From positions 1-35,229 of the forward strand of contig JAHDSQ010000059.1 of NCBI GenBank assembly GCA_018432615.1: a DNA stretch of 35,229 nucleotides, given 5' to 3'. Position numbers and translations under genes: made by a program. This DNA is from Clostridia bacterium. GTDB lineage: Bacteria; Bacillota; Peptococcia; DRI-13; SM3-B62. The notes under the pieces were generated by a model. The model was not told where the DNA came from and made no database searches. It was given only the letters and a program-made list of their open reading frames with translations. Each line of letters begins with the position of its first letter. Position 1 is the stretch's first letter. Below are positions 7,782-16,563 of the stretch, in pieces.

Positions 7782-8819
7782 ATGCAGGAAGCTTTGGTTC
7801 AAATAAACAAAAAAAAGAATGCGAAAAAAACTGCTGTTGTCTTAGTGGCTCTACCGATCATATTTTTCTTTGTTTCTATTTGTCTGGGCAGATATCTGGT
7901 AGCACCTGGGAAGGTCTTTAATATTCTTGCTTACCAAGTATTGCCTCTGGACGTAACGTGGTCCAGCATAGAGGAGTCGGTAGTTTCCCAGATCAGGCTT
8001 CCCCGCATTATCATGGCGATGTTGGTCGGCGCCGGGCTGTCTGTTTCGGGCGCCGCCTTTCAGGGGTTGTTCGGGAATCCCCTGGTGAGTCCTCATATAC
8101 TGGGTGTTTCCGCCGGAGCAGGATTTGGTGCCGCCTTGGGGATATTGATTTCCGGGCAGGCAGTAGTAATCCAATTAATGGCCATTAGTTTTGGTACATT
8201 GGCTGTTGTCATAACCTATCTGGTCAGCCGCATGAAAACAGGGACGCCTCTTTTTATGCTGGTGCTGTCGGGCATGATCACCCAGGCGTTTTTTACAGCA
8301 CTGATCTCACTCATTAAATACGTGGCCGATCCGGAAGAAGTGCTACCCACTATCGTGTATTGGCTCATGGGAAGCATGTCAGGCGTTTCGTATGATGATC
8401 TCTGGATCGGGGCCCCCATGATCCTGGGCGGAATAATAATCTTGCTTCTGATGAGATGGAGGATCAATGTCTTATCTTTAAATGAAGAAGAGGCACGTTC
8501 GCTGGGGATCGATGTTCAAAAATCGAGATGGATAGTGATCATCGCCTCTACCTTAATAACTTCCGCAGCGGTTTCTTTATGCGGGATAATCGGCTGGGTT
8601 GGACTGGTGATTCCGCATATCGGTAGAATGCTGGTAGGTCCTGATCACAGGGTTTTGTTGCCGGCCTGTGTTTCCATAGGTTCCTTTTATTTGCTCCTTA
8701 TTGATGATATTGCCAGAACGGCGACGGCTGCGGAGATACCGCTGTCTATACTTACAGCTATTGTCGGAGCGCCGTTTTTTGCGTATCTGTTAAGAAAAAC
8801 AGGAGGTAAATGGTCATGA
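7782..8819 (+). CDS. FecCD/BtuC-type ABC permease
   Basis: A 345-residue, strongly hydrophobic protein with about ten membrane spans, the normal size for type II importer permeases of iron-siderophore, heme or cobalamin systems. Family motifs include QIRLPRI near residues 67-73, SGAAFQGLFGNPLVSP and the coupling-helix region LSLNEEEARSLGID. The later GLVIPHIGR segment is the classic FecCD signature. AAGGAGG precedes ATG 7782. The stop overlaps the ATPase start. Confidence 0.95.
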   Translation: MQEALVQINKKKNAKKTAVVLVALPIIFFFVSICLGRYLVAPGKVFNILAYQVLPLDVTWSSIEESVVSQIRLPRIIMAMLVGAGLSVSGAAFQGLFGNPLVSPHILGVSAGAGFGAALGILISGQAVVIQLMAISFGTLAVVITYLVSRMKTGTPLFMLVLSGMITQAFFTALISLIKYVADPEEVLPTIVYWLMGSMSGVSYDDLWIGAPMILGGIIILLLMRWRINVLSLNEEEARSLGIDVQKSRWIVIIASTLITSAAVSLCGIIGWVGLVIPHIGRMLVGPDHRVLLPACVSIGSFYLLLIDDIARTATAAEIPLSILTAIVGAPFFAYLLRKTGGKWS

Positions 8820-9601
8820 GACTTGAGGTAAAGAATGGGGAATTCACATACGGAAAAGAAAAAAACCTTTTTGAAAAGATCTGCTTTTGGGTTGAAAAAG
8901 GCGAGATCATGACAATACTGGGGCCCAACGGAGCAGGAAAAACGACTTTACTCAAATGCACTACTTCTCTTCTCAAGTGGGGGAAGGGAACGACCTTAAT
9001 CAATCACCAACCTCTTAATGAATGGGGTGCAGGCGAGGTGTGGAAAAAGATGGCGTATGTGCCGCAAAGCAGTAGTAACGTTTTTTCCTACACGGTCCTG
9101 GATATGGTCCTGATGGGGAGAGCGCCATACCTGAACCTCTTTTCTGTGCCTTCAGAACCCGATGTGGCAATAGCAAGAAGTTCTCTTGAAACTGTGGGGA
9201 TATCCTATCTGGAGGGAAAACGGTGTTCAGAGATAAGTGGAGGAGAAATGCAGCTTGTCTTGATTGCTAGGGCCTTAACGTCTGAACCTAATATCCTTAT
9301 ACTTGACGAACCCGAATCACACCTTGACTTCAAAAATCAGTTATTAATATTGGAAATTCTAAAAAAGATTGCGAAGAGGAAAGGAATAAGCTGCATTATC
9401 AATACCCACTTTCCTGCCCATGCCTTGCAGATATCGGATAAGACGCTGATGCTCGGCAAGGGGAGACAATATCTTTTCGGAAAAACAGAAGAAGTAATCA
9501 CCGAGAATAATCTGCGGGATTTTTTCGGTGTGAATGTAAAAATACTTTCCTTTGAAAACAAGGGAGAAATGATGAAGACGGTCGTGCCGTTAGCCGGATA
9601 A
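8816..9601 (+). CDS. FecE/BtuD-type ABC ATPase
   Basis: A 261-residue ATPase that would power the adjacent FecCD permease. Visible elements are Walker A (GPNGAGKTT), the Q-loop (AYVPQSSS), the signature ISGGEMQL, and Walker B with D-loop (LILDEPESHLD), followed by the switch histidine in INTHFP. The D-loop region has DEPESHLD where DEPTSHLD is usual, a mild deviation. ATG at 8816 gives nine bases of spacing from AGGAGG (8801-8806) and a four-base ATGA overlap with the permease stop; ATG at 8810 is possible but only three bases from the site. Confidence 0.94.
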   Translation: MRLEVKNGEFTYGKEKNLFEKICFWVEKGEIMTILGPNGAGKTTLLKCTTSLLKWGKGTTLINHQPLNEWGAGEVWKKMAYVPQSSSNVFSYTVLDMVLMGRAPYLNLFSVPSEPDVAIARSSLETVGISYLEGKRCSEISGGEMQLVLIARALTSEPNILILDEPESHLDFKNQLLILEILKKIAKRKGISCIINTHFPAHALQISDKTLMLGKGRQYLFGKTEEVITENNLRDFFGVNVKILSFENKGEMMKTVVPLAG

Positions 9602-9614
9602 GAGGTGGTTGTTA

Positions 9615-10253
9615 GTGGAAGGCAATAGACAGTTAAAGGAACGTAATTTTTGGGATGCTTTTGCCAAAAGGTATGACCCGTTTATGAAGAGTTCACGCAG
9701 GCTGTACGAAGGAATTCTAAAGTCGATTGAGCAGGAGGTAGAGCCGGGGTTTATTATTATTGATCTTGCAACAGGGACTGGTTTGCTCGCCTTGGAATTG
9801 GCACAGAAAGTGAAAAAAGTGGTTGGTATCGACATATCGCCCTGTATGATTGAAATTGCTAAAGATAAATCCCTTCAGCGAAATATCGGAAACACTGAAT
9901 TCTTTGTGGGGGATGCTTACCAATTACCTTTCCCCCAAAACACATTTGATGCTGTGCTGATTTGCAATGCATTGCATGTCATGATTCAACCGGAGTGTGT
10001 TTTTGCGGAGGCCTACAGGGTTTTGAAAGAGGATGGCTTGTTGATTGCTCCGACTTTTTGTCATGGGGAAAGCAAAACCTCCCGTTTATTATCATTTGTG
10101 ATGGGGCTTTTTGGCTTCAAAGCCTTTCATAAATGGTCTGTCGCTTCGTTTGAAAAATTTGTAAATAGTAATTATTTTGAAGTAATCAGGAAAGAGAAAA
10201 CTAAGGGACTGATTCCGCTGTCCTTTTTAGTAGCAAAGAAGGGTCAGGCTTGA
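9615..10253 (+). CDS. Class I SAM-dependent methyltransferase
   Basis: A 212-residue Rossmann-fold methyltransferase of the UbiE/Methyltransf_11 type. The SAM-binding motif I is IDLATGTGLLALELA, followed by the acidic VVGIDIS and by DAVLICNALH (motif III region). The GTG start at 9615 has AGAGGTGG six bases upstream; a TTG at 9609 lies too close. The same arrangement, a small methyltransferase between a FecBCD transporter and a pair of ABC half-transporters, suggests that it modifies the transported ligand, for example a metallophore or tetrapyrrole. The substrate is unknown. Confidence 0.85.
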   Translation: MEGNRQLKERNFWDAFAKRYDPFMKSSRRLYEGILKSIEQEVEPGFIIIDLATGTGLLALELAQKVKKVVGIDISPCMIEIAKDKSLQRNIGNTEFFVGDAYQLPFPQNTFDAVLICNALHVMIQPECVFAEAYRVLKEDGLLIAPTFCHGESKTSRLLSFVMGLFGFKAFHKWSVASFEKFVNSNYFEVIRKEKTKGLIPLSFLVAKKGQA

Positions 10254-10293
10254 TGCAAAGCCCAAGAAAAGTGCTGAAGGTGGGTTGAAGGTT

Positions 10294-12129
10294 ATGAATA
10301 ATACAACTGAAATCGGGAAGAAGACCGGCATTCCACGTTTGTTGGAGATTGCAGGTGAAAGGAAGGGGTTGTTGATTCTTTCGGGTATACTCTCAGTCAT
10401 CAGTACCTTACTGATGTTTGTTCCTTTTGTAGCGGTATATTTTATCGTGGAGGAACTTTTAAAAAATGCGGCAAATCCGGCCTTGAGCGATATGGTGCAT
10501 ATCCGCCGGTGGAGTTTGTGTGCACTCTATTCATTATTAATTTCATTTTTATTTTTCTTTGGTAGCACAATGGCTTCTCATATATCGGCCTTTCGTATCC
10601 TTTACGGTTTGAGAATACGCTTGGCAAATCATCTGGCAAAGCTGCCTATGGGTTATCATACACGCCAGTCTTCAGGTGCTATCAAAAAGACCTTGGAATT
10701 GAGCGTGGAAAAAATCGAGGGCTTTATAGCTCACCAGCTGCCGGACCTTGTGGGGGCTGTAGCATTGCCTCTTGTCATGCTTACGGCCATGTTCATTCTC
10801 GATTGGCGTATGGCAGTTGCCTGTGCTATACCGATAGTTGCCGCGTATCTGTTGCAATCCATTGTTTTCTACGGTGGTGAGGGAAAGGAAGCCATGAAGC
10901 ATTATCACGATGCCTTAGAAAACATGAATGCGGCAGGAGTGGAATATGTTCGCGGCATGCCGGCTGTCAAGGTTTTTGGACTCACTGTAAATACCTTTTT
11001 GCGTTTTAGCAGGGCCATTAATGATTACAGGGATTGGGCCGTTAAGTATACTAAATACTGCAAACGTCCTTACATAGTATTTACAACCATTTTAACCTCG
11101 CTTCTGTCCTTTATACTTCCCGTGGGAATCTTGCTTATCAGCGGCAGTCCTGAAAACCAGGCCCTTGCCCTTACTTTGATGCTTTTTCTCGTGCTAGCTC
11201 CGGGATTATCTACCCCTATGATGAAGTTGATGTATCTGGGTGGGAATATGAGGATCATCTCCGAGGGAGTAGAAAGGATGGATGAGATATTTGCGCAAAA
11301 ACCCCTTGCTGAACAGAAAGTTCCTAAAATCCCCGAAGGTTATAGCATAGAATTTGAGGATGTCAGTTTCTCTTATGACGACAAGGATGTTGCAACCCGA
11401 ACAGAGGCTCTAGTCTGTGTATCCTTCACGGCACAAGAGAAACAAATCACCGCTCTTGTAGGTCCTTCGGGTAGCGGTAAGTCTACCATTGCCAGTCTGA
11501 TTCCCCGATTCTGGGACGTCTCTTCGGGTTGTATTCGTATCGGGGGAGTAGATATACGGGAAATGGGAACTGAAAATCTGATGGAGCTTGTCTCCTTCGT
11601 TTTTCAGGATGTACACCTCTTTTATGACACCATTGAAGAAAACATCCGGATGGGAAATGCAAACGCAACCCGTGAACAAGTCATTGAGGCGGCCAAAGCA
11701 GCCTGCTGTCACGAATTTATTGAGAATTTGCCTTGGGGTTATAGTACAAAGATCGGAGAAGGAGGAACATATCTTTCGGGAGGAGAGGCACAGCGAGTCG
11801 CTATCGCCCGGGCCATTCTCAAGAATTCACCTATCCTGGTGCTTGACGAAGCCACGGCTTTTGCCGATCCTGAAAACGAAACGAAGATCCAGGAAGGGTT
11901 AAGTGCCCTCATTAGAGGCAAAACAGTCATTATTATTGCGCATAGGCTTTCCACGATTCGTGAGGCTGATCAGATTCTGGTAGTGGATGGCGGGCAAATT
12001 GTGGAATCAGGCAAACATGACGAGCTTATAAAAAATAACGGTCTTTACAACCGTATGTGGGAGGCCCATGTAGATGCCGGAGACTGGTCTCTCTCCAAAG
12101 ATAAAAAAACCAAGGCGGTGAACGGATAA
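10294..12129 (+). CDS. ABC half-transporter 1 (YbtP/IrtA-like)
   Basis: A 611-residue fusion of a six-helix type IV transmembrane domain and a C-terminal ATPase. Walker A GPSGSGKST lies near residues 390-398, the signature LSGGEAQR near 493 and Walker B LVLDEATA near 518. The D-loop reads AFADPENE, not the common SLDPENE. From memory that variant is frequent in the YbtP/IrtA branch, which imports iron-siderophores despite an exporter-like fold. The gene overlaps the next by one base at TAATG and surely forms a heterodimer with it. It could instead export a product; context favours metallophore import. Confidence 0.9.
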   Translation: MNNTTEIGKKTGIPRLLEIAGERKGLLILSGILSVISTLLMFVPFVAVYFIVEELLKNAANPALSDMVHIRRWSLCALYSLLISFLFFFGSTMASHISAFRILYGLRIRLANHLAKLPMGYHTRQSSGAIKKTLELSVEKIEGFIAHQLPDLVGAVALPLVMLTAMFILDWRMAVACAIPIVAAYLLQSIVFYGGEGKEAMKHYHDALENMNAAGVEYVRGMPAVKVFGLTVNTFLRFSRAINDYRDWAVKYTKYCKRPYIVFTTILTSLLSFILPVGILLISGSPENQALALTLMLFLVLAPGLSTPMMKLMYLGGNMRIISEGVERMDEIFAQKPLAEQKVPKIPEGYSIEFEDVSFSYDDKDVATRTEALVCVSFTAQEKQITALVGPSGSGKSTIASLIPRFWDVSSGCIRIGGVDIREMGTENLMELVSFVFQDVHLFYDTIEENIRMGNANATREQVIEAAKAACCHEFIENLPWGYSTKIGEGGTYLSGGEAQRVAIARAILKNSPILVLDEATAFADPENETKIQEGLSALIRGKTVIIIAHRLSTIREADQILVVDGGQIVESGKHDELIKNNGLYNRMWEAHVDAGDWSLSKDKKTKAVNG

Positions 12130-13871
12130 TGAAAAAGTTCTTTTACAATATGTCCAGCGGCGATCCTAAATCCCTTGTCGTATCATGTTTGGCCTCGTTA
12201 CTTGATGGTCTTTGCAAAATAGTGCCTGCAGCAATAATCCTAGATGTAATCAATACGATATATATTCCCTTTGCGAATCCAAATACTCCTTTGAATACCT
12301 CAAGGCTATGGTTTTCCTGCGCTCTGCTTATAGGGTGGATGGCAGTACAGTATGTAGCGTCAGGATATGCTTACAGCAAAACCTTTATCGCGGCTTATGA
12401 TGCCTCGGCCAGGGGACGTACCGCCCTGGCGGAACATCTGAGGAAGCTTTCTTTGGGGTTCTTTGGCAACCGTGACCCGGGTGATCTTACCACGATGATG
12501 CTGGGTGATTATGCGACGGTGGAAATGTCTATTTCGCATCACATCCCGCAGTTGGTCAGCGCAGTGGCATTACCGCTTATTGCCTTTGTCTCCCTTATAT
12601 TTATCAATTGGCAAATGGCAGTTGCTATGTTTATTGCCCTTCCTTTTTCGTTACTTGTCGTGTGGCTTTCCAGAGGGCTCCAGGCAAGGCTCAGCAGTAA
12701 TCATGTCAAGGCAAAGGTGGACAGCGCCAGCCGTTTGCAGGAGTATTTGCTGGGAATGAGGGAAATCAAGTCCCATAATCTCAGTGGCGAGCGTTTTAAA
12801 CGTTTGCAAGACGCTTTTGCGAGACTAATGAGGGAATCCATCAGAATAGAAGGTATAATCGGTTCGGTCATGATCGTAGCTATATCTGTCATGCGTTCCG
12901 GGCTTACCCTGATGATTTTTGCAGGGACCTATCTTTTAGTGGGGGGGAAGCTTACCCTGCCGGTCTTCTTGGTATTTCTGCTGTTGGGGACCCGTGTATT
13001 TGAGCCCTTGACCATGGTGTTTATAAATTATGCTGAATTTAAGTACTCAACTTTCAGCGCTGAACGCATTATGCAAATACGTCAGGAAAAACCGCTTCCA
13101 GGCGGAAAACAGGCACCGTCAGGAAACAGTATTGAATTTGAGAATGTAACCTTCGCCTATGATAAGAGCGATGTGCTAAAAAATGTATCTTTCTCTATCT
13201 CGCCCAAGAGCATTACAGCCTTAGTCGGCCATTCCGGTAGCGGCAAGAGCACAATAACACGCCTGATTGCTAGGTTCTGGGATGTGCAGAGCGGCAGGGT
13301 GCTGATCGATGGCAGGGATATAAAGGAAGTTGATCCGGAAATGCTTTTATCGCGTATCTCTATGGTATTTCAGGATGTTTACCTTTTCAAGGACACCATT
13401 CGCAACAATATCAAAGTCGGTAAGATAAATGCCAGTCAGGAAGAGATTGAATGGGCGGCCAGGCAGGCTTGCTGCCACGACTTTATCATGAAACTGCCCC
13501 AGGGTTATAATACCCCTGTCGGTGAAGGGGGTTGCACCCTTTCAGGCGGGGAAAAGCAGCGTATATCCATTGCCAGGGCATTGTTAAAGGATGCGCCGAT
13601 AGTGCTCTTGGATGAAGCCACAGCATCCCTTGATCCGGAAAACGAAATCCAGGTACAGCGTGCAATTAACGCCTTGGTCAGCAATAAAACAGTGGTTATC
13701 ATTGCTCACCGTCTGAAGACCATCAAAGGAGCAGACAAGATTATCGTTTTAGAAGACGGAAAGATAGTGGGGCAAGGGACACATGAAGAATTACAAGCCA
13801 AACAAGGGCTGTATAATCACCTGTGGACACTGCAGCAGCAATCGGCAGGCTGGAGGATGAAAGCTTCATGA
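12129..13871 (+). CDS. ABC half-transporter 2 (YbtQ/IrtB-like)
   Basis: A 580-residue half-transporter with N-terminal membrane domain and C-terminal ATPase: Walker A GHSGSGKST near residues 366-374, signature LSGGEKQR, Walker B VLLDEATASLDPENE and the switch histidine in IIAHRL. It is partner to the preceding gene (one-base overlap). Its nucleotide site has canonical residues, as does the partner's apart from the D-loop variant, so the pair may be nearly symmetric catalytically. It is the last gene of the operon; a bidirectional terminator follows 19 bases after the stop. Confidence 0.9.
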   Translation: MKKFFYNMSSGDPKSLVVSCLASLLDGLCKIVPAAIILDVINTIYIPFANPNTPLNTSRLWFSCALLIGWMAVQYVASGYAYSKTFIAAYDASARGRTALAEHLRKLSLGFFGNRDPGDLTTMMLGDYATVEMSISHHIPQLVSAVALPLIAFVSLIFINWQMAVAMFIALPFSLLVVWLSRGLQARLSSNHVKAKVDSASRLQEYLLGMREIKSHNLSGERFKRLQDAFARLMRESIRIEGIIGSVMIVAISVMRSGLTLMIFAGTYLLVGGKLTLPVFLVFLLLGTRVFEPLTMVFINYAEFKYSTFSAERIMQIRQEKPLPGGKQAPSGNSIEFENVTFAYDKSDVLKNVSFSISPKSITALVGHSGSGKSTITRLIARFWDVQSGRVLIDGRDIKEVDPEMLLSRISMVFQDVYLFKDTIRNNIKVGKINASQEEIEWAARQACCHDFIMKLPQGYNTPVGEGGCTLSGGEKQRISIARALLKDAPIVLLDEATASLDPENEIQVQRAINALVSNKTVVIIAHRLKTIKGADKIIVLEDGKIVGQGTHEELQAKQGLYNHLWTLQQQSAGWRMKAS

Positions 13872-13889
13872 ATAAAAAACAGGACAAAA

Positions 13890-13915
13890 GCAACGGCATA
13901 CTCTTGCCGTTGCTC
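13890..13915. terminator. Bidirectional terminator between convergent operons
   Basis: AGCAACGGCA (13890-13899) pairs perfectly with TGCCGTTGCT (13906-13915) around a six-base loop. The sequence before it (AGGACAAA) and after it (CTAATGG) gives only short A or T runs. It separates the nitrogenase-like operon from the minus-strand tetrapyrrole methylase gene. Confidence 0.7.
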
Positions 13916-13944
13916 TAATGGTGCGCCTGGCAAATGCCGAGTAG

Positions 13945-14703
13945 CTATTGGCAAGTGGGGACATCAAGGCTTAGTTTCTTTCGTTCCATGAATTGTCTTT
14001 CCAATTCATAATCATATTCTTTGTTTATGAATTCACCTATTAAGATAAGTCCATCCTGGACTTTTTCTTTTTTTAAACAATCTTCAATAGTATGTAAGTC
14101 TCCCTGAACAATCTTTTGCTCCGGCCAGCTGGCCTTTGAAATGACGACAACGGGTGTTTCCGGCGGATAGTGATTTTTAAATGCTTTGCACACACCAGAA
14201 ATCTTTTCAACAGACATAAAAAGAGCAACACTGGCCTGAAGTGAGGCGATTTTTTCTAAATGCCCCTCTATATCCGATGTATCCTTGCAAGTAGTACAGA
14301 TAGCAGTATTAGAAATACCCAGTCCGGTCATTCCTCTTTTCATGATAGCGGTAGAAGCATTAAATGCACTAACTCCTGGCACTATTTCATAGTCTATCAT
14401 TGCTTTTTCCAACCGATCCGACAAGCCTTGAACCATACCATACAAACAAGGGTCCCCCATATTTACAAACGCCACGATTTTTCCTTCCCGTACTGCTTCT
14501 TTGATCATAACCATTTTTTCTCCATAGGAAAATTTAAAATTATCGTAGATAATACAACCTTCCTTTGTGCCTTGGAACATTTTATCCGGGAAAAACCGGA
14601 AACTTGTGAAGATGATATCGGCATTTTCAATTATTTTCTTCCCTTTAACTGTTATCAGCTCAGGATCACCGGGTCCGCCTGCCACAATATATACGTTTTT
14701 CAT
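13945..14703 (-). CDS. CbiF/CobM-like tetrapyrrole methylase
   Basis: A 252-residue protein of the tetrapyrrole methylase fold (SAM-dependent, as in the corrin-ring methyltransferases). The SAM-loop motif AGGPGDPELITVKG is at the N-terminus, followed by NMGDPCLYG, VPGVSAF and a CbiF-like SKASWPEQKIVQG segment. Overall it most resembles precorrin-4/cobalt-precorrin-4 C11-methyltransferase. The region after the SAM loop (FTSFRFFPDKMF) differs from the usual AGSLV-type sequence, so substrate use may differ. No other corrin-ring gene is nearby; instead it is the last gene of a riboswitch-controlled BtuFCD operon. It may modify an imported precursor or a non-cobalamin tetrapyrrole. Confidence 0.85.
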   Translation of the reverse strand: MKNVYIVAGGPGDPELITVKGKKIIENADIIFTSFRFFPDKMFQGTKEGCIIYDNFKFSYGEKMVMIKEAVREGKIVAFVNMGDPCLYGMVQGLSDRLEKAMIDYEIVPGVSAFNASTAIMKRGMTGLGISNTAICTTCKDTSDIEGHLEKIASLQASVALFMSVEKISGVCKAFKNHYPPETPVVVISKASWPEQKIVQGDLHTIEDCLKKEKVQDGLILIGEFINKEYDYELERQFMERKKLSLDVPTCQ

Positions 14704-14755
14704 TTTTTAACACTCCTATCCATATTAAAAAGCCAGTTTTTTGTAGTGAATTTTT

Positions 14756-15520
14756 TTATAGTGAACGTATGGGAGAAACTACCGGAATTCCTTTGTTATC
14801 ATAAATTACATTAGCTTCTACCCCGTAAACATTTCTAAGCATTTCTTCCGTGACAATATCTTTAGGACTCCCGCTTGCATAAACAGCTCCATTTCCGTCC
14901 AAAATGGTAAGCTGCTCCGCATGCCGGCAAGACAGATTAAGATCATGCATGACAATTATAAACTTGATATCTTTATCTGCAATGATTTGATGTATTACAT
15001 CAAAAAGTTCTAACTGTTTCTGCATATCAAGGCTATTTGTAGGTTCATCCATAAGAATTACTTTGGGATCTCTTACCAAAGTCTGGGCAATTGAAACAAG
15101 TTTTTTTTGTCCCCCCGAAATTTCCCCGGCGAATCTTTCTGCAAGTGTTTCTATATGAAGTCCTTTCAGCGCACCATATACTTTTTCAAGATCCCTGTCC
15201 GTTATATGCCAACTTAAAGAAGAAATCCTTCCCAGCAAAGCAACCTCAAAAACTGTCAGATAAGTAGCCGGCATTTCTTCCTGGGGCAGATATGCCATGA
15301 TATTTCTTCTCTCATCCTTTGACAGAGACGAAAGGTCGTTACCTTCCCAACAAATGGTCCCTTGTGCTTTCAATAATCCAAAAAGGCACTTCAGAAGGGT
15401 TGATTTACCGGCAGCGTTGGGACCTATGACTACATTCAAATTTTTCTTAAAGTCAATTGAAAGGTTTTCGAAGACAGGAGCAGTACCATATCTAAAAGTT
15501 AGAGAATCAATACTAATCAC
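14756..15520 (-). CDS. BtuD/FecE-type ABC ATPase
   Basis: A 254-residue ATPase for the adjacent permease. It has Walker A GPNAAGKST, the Q-loop AYLPQEE, signature ISGGQKKL, Walker B VILMDEPTNSLD and the switch histidine in VMHDLN. Its start overlaps the permease stop by four bases. The methylase gene follows 52 bases downstream. Under the cobalamin riboswitch, corrinoid or related tetrapyrrole uptake is the likely function. Confidence 0.94.
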   Translation of the reverse strand: MISIDSLTFRYGTAPVFENLSIDFKKNLNVVIGPNAAGKSTLLKCLFGLLKAQGTICWEGNDLSSLSKDERRNIMAYLPQEEMPATYLTVFEVALLGRISSLSWHITDRDLEKVYGALKGLHIETLAERFAGEISGGQKKLVSIAQTLVRDPKVILMDEPTNSLDMQKQLELFDVIHQIIADKDIKFIIVMHDLNLSCRHAEQLTILDGNGAVYASGSPKDIVTEEMLRNVYGVEANVIYDNKGIPVVSPIRSL

Positions 15521-16563
15521 ATGTAACTCCTCTTTCGTTGTAAAATCAGGGCAGTAAAGAATGGAATACCAATTATTGAAGTAATAAGACCTATTGGTAG
15601 AATAGTACCCGGCACAAGAATTTTACATAAAATGGAGGCCAAAGAAAGGATTAAAGCACCGATAAGAGCCGATAGAGGAAGAAAGTAGCGCTGATCCTCT
15701 CCGCTGATCATTCTGGCAAGATGGGGGGCAACTAATCCTACAAAACCAATAGTGCCGGCAAAGCTTACTGTTGTTGCGGCAAGTAAAGCAACAAAGAAGA
15801 TTGTGTTTCTTCGAACCTGATTCACATCAATGCCCAGGCTTAAGGCATTGGTGTCACTTAAAGACATTGCTGTAAGTTTCCAGGCCTTTCTCGCAAAGAT
15901 AATGAAACATAGAACTGTGACAAATACTGTCACCGCTAATTTTTCCCAATTCATCTTTGTTAGGCTTCCAAACGACCAAAAAACAAAAGACTGCAAGTCA
16001 ACTTCATTGGCTACGTATTTTATCAGAGTAGTTAATGAACCGAAAAGAAAATTTAACGCTATTCCAAACAGTATAATAATGCCGCGATCAGCTCCGGATT
16101 TTTTCGAAAAAGCAATAATTACTCCTGCCGCAAGCATTGTAAATAATAATGAGTTTGCAATAAGCATATAATTACCGACACCCGGAATAACACTGAACCT
16201 AAGAACTATCGCCAGTGCAGCCCCAAAGGAAGCTGCACTGGATAGCCCTAAGGTATAAGCGCTGGCCATCGGATTTCTTAGTATGGTTTGCATTTCACAA
16301 CCAGCCATGCCCAAAGCGGCACCAATAAAAACAGCCGAAAGAGCAACCGGCATACGAATATCCCAAACTACTAAAATACTGGTATCATCTGCTTGTCTTG
16401 CAATAGCCGCGACTGTTTCACTTAAAGTCAGTCCTGCACTGCCAACAAAAATATTAATGACAAGACTAAACAGTATGACAAAAATCAAAGCTGTTATAAT
16501 GGTTATTTTTTTTTGCACAATGTTTATATAGATTTCACGTCCTGCCTGTACAGTTTTGTCCAT
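15517..16563 (-). CDS. BtuC/FecCD-type ABC permease
   Basis: A 348-residue polytopic membrane protein of the FecCD/BtuC family, with WDIRMPVAL, GAALGMAGCEMQTILRNP and the signature GLVAPHLAR. About ten membrane spans are apparent. The start is immediately next to the lipoprotein stop. It is distinct in sequence from the plus-strand permease at 7782-8819, so the two systems are not a recent duplication. Confidence 0.94.
   Translation of the reverse strand: MDKTVQAGREIYINIVQKKITIITALIFVILFSLVINIFVGSAGLTLSETVAAIARQADDTSILVVWDIRMPVALSAVFIGAALGMAGCEMQTILRNPMASAYTLGLSSAASFGAALAIVLRFSVIPGVGNYMLIANSLLFTMLAAGVIIAFSKKSGADRGIIILFGIALNFLFGSLTTLIKYVANEVDLQSFVFWSFGSLTKMNWEKLAVTVFVTVLCFIIFARKAWKLTAMSLSDTNALSLGIDVNQVRRNTIFFVALLAATTVSFAGTIGFVGLVAPHLARMISGEDQRYFLPLSALIGALILSLASILCKILVPGTILPIGLITSIIGIPFFTALILQRKRSYM

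Noticed and set aside
14260..14814. A 184-residue plus-strand frame
   Set aside because: It is antisense to the tetrapyrrole methylase, which has clear motifs, and has no ribosome site.
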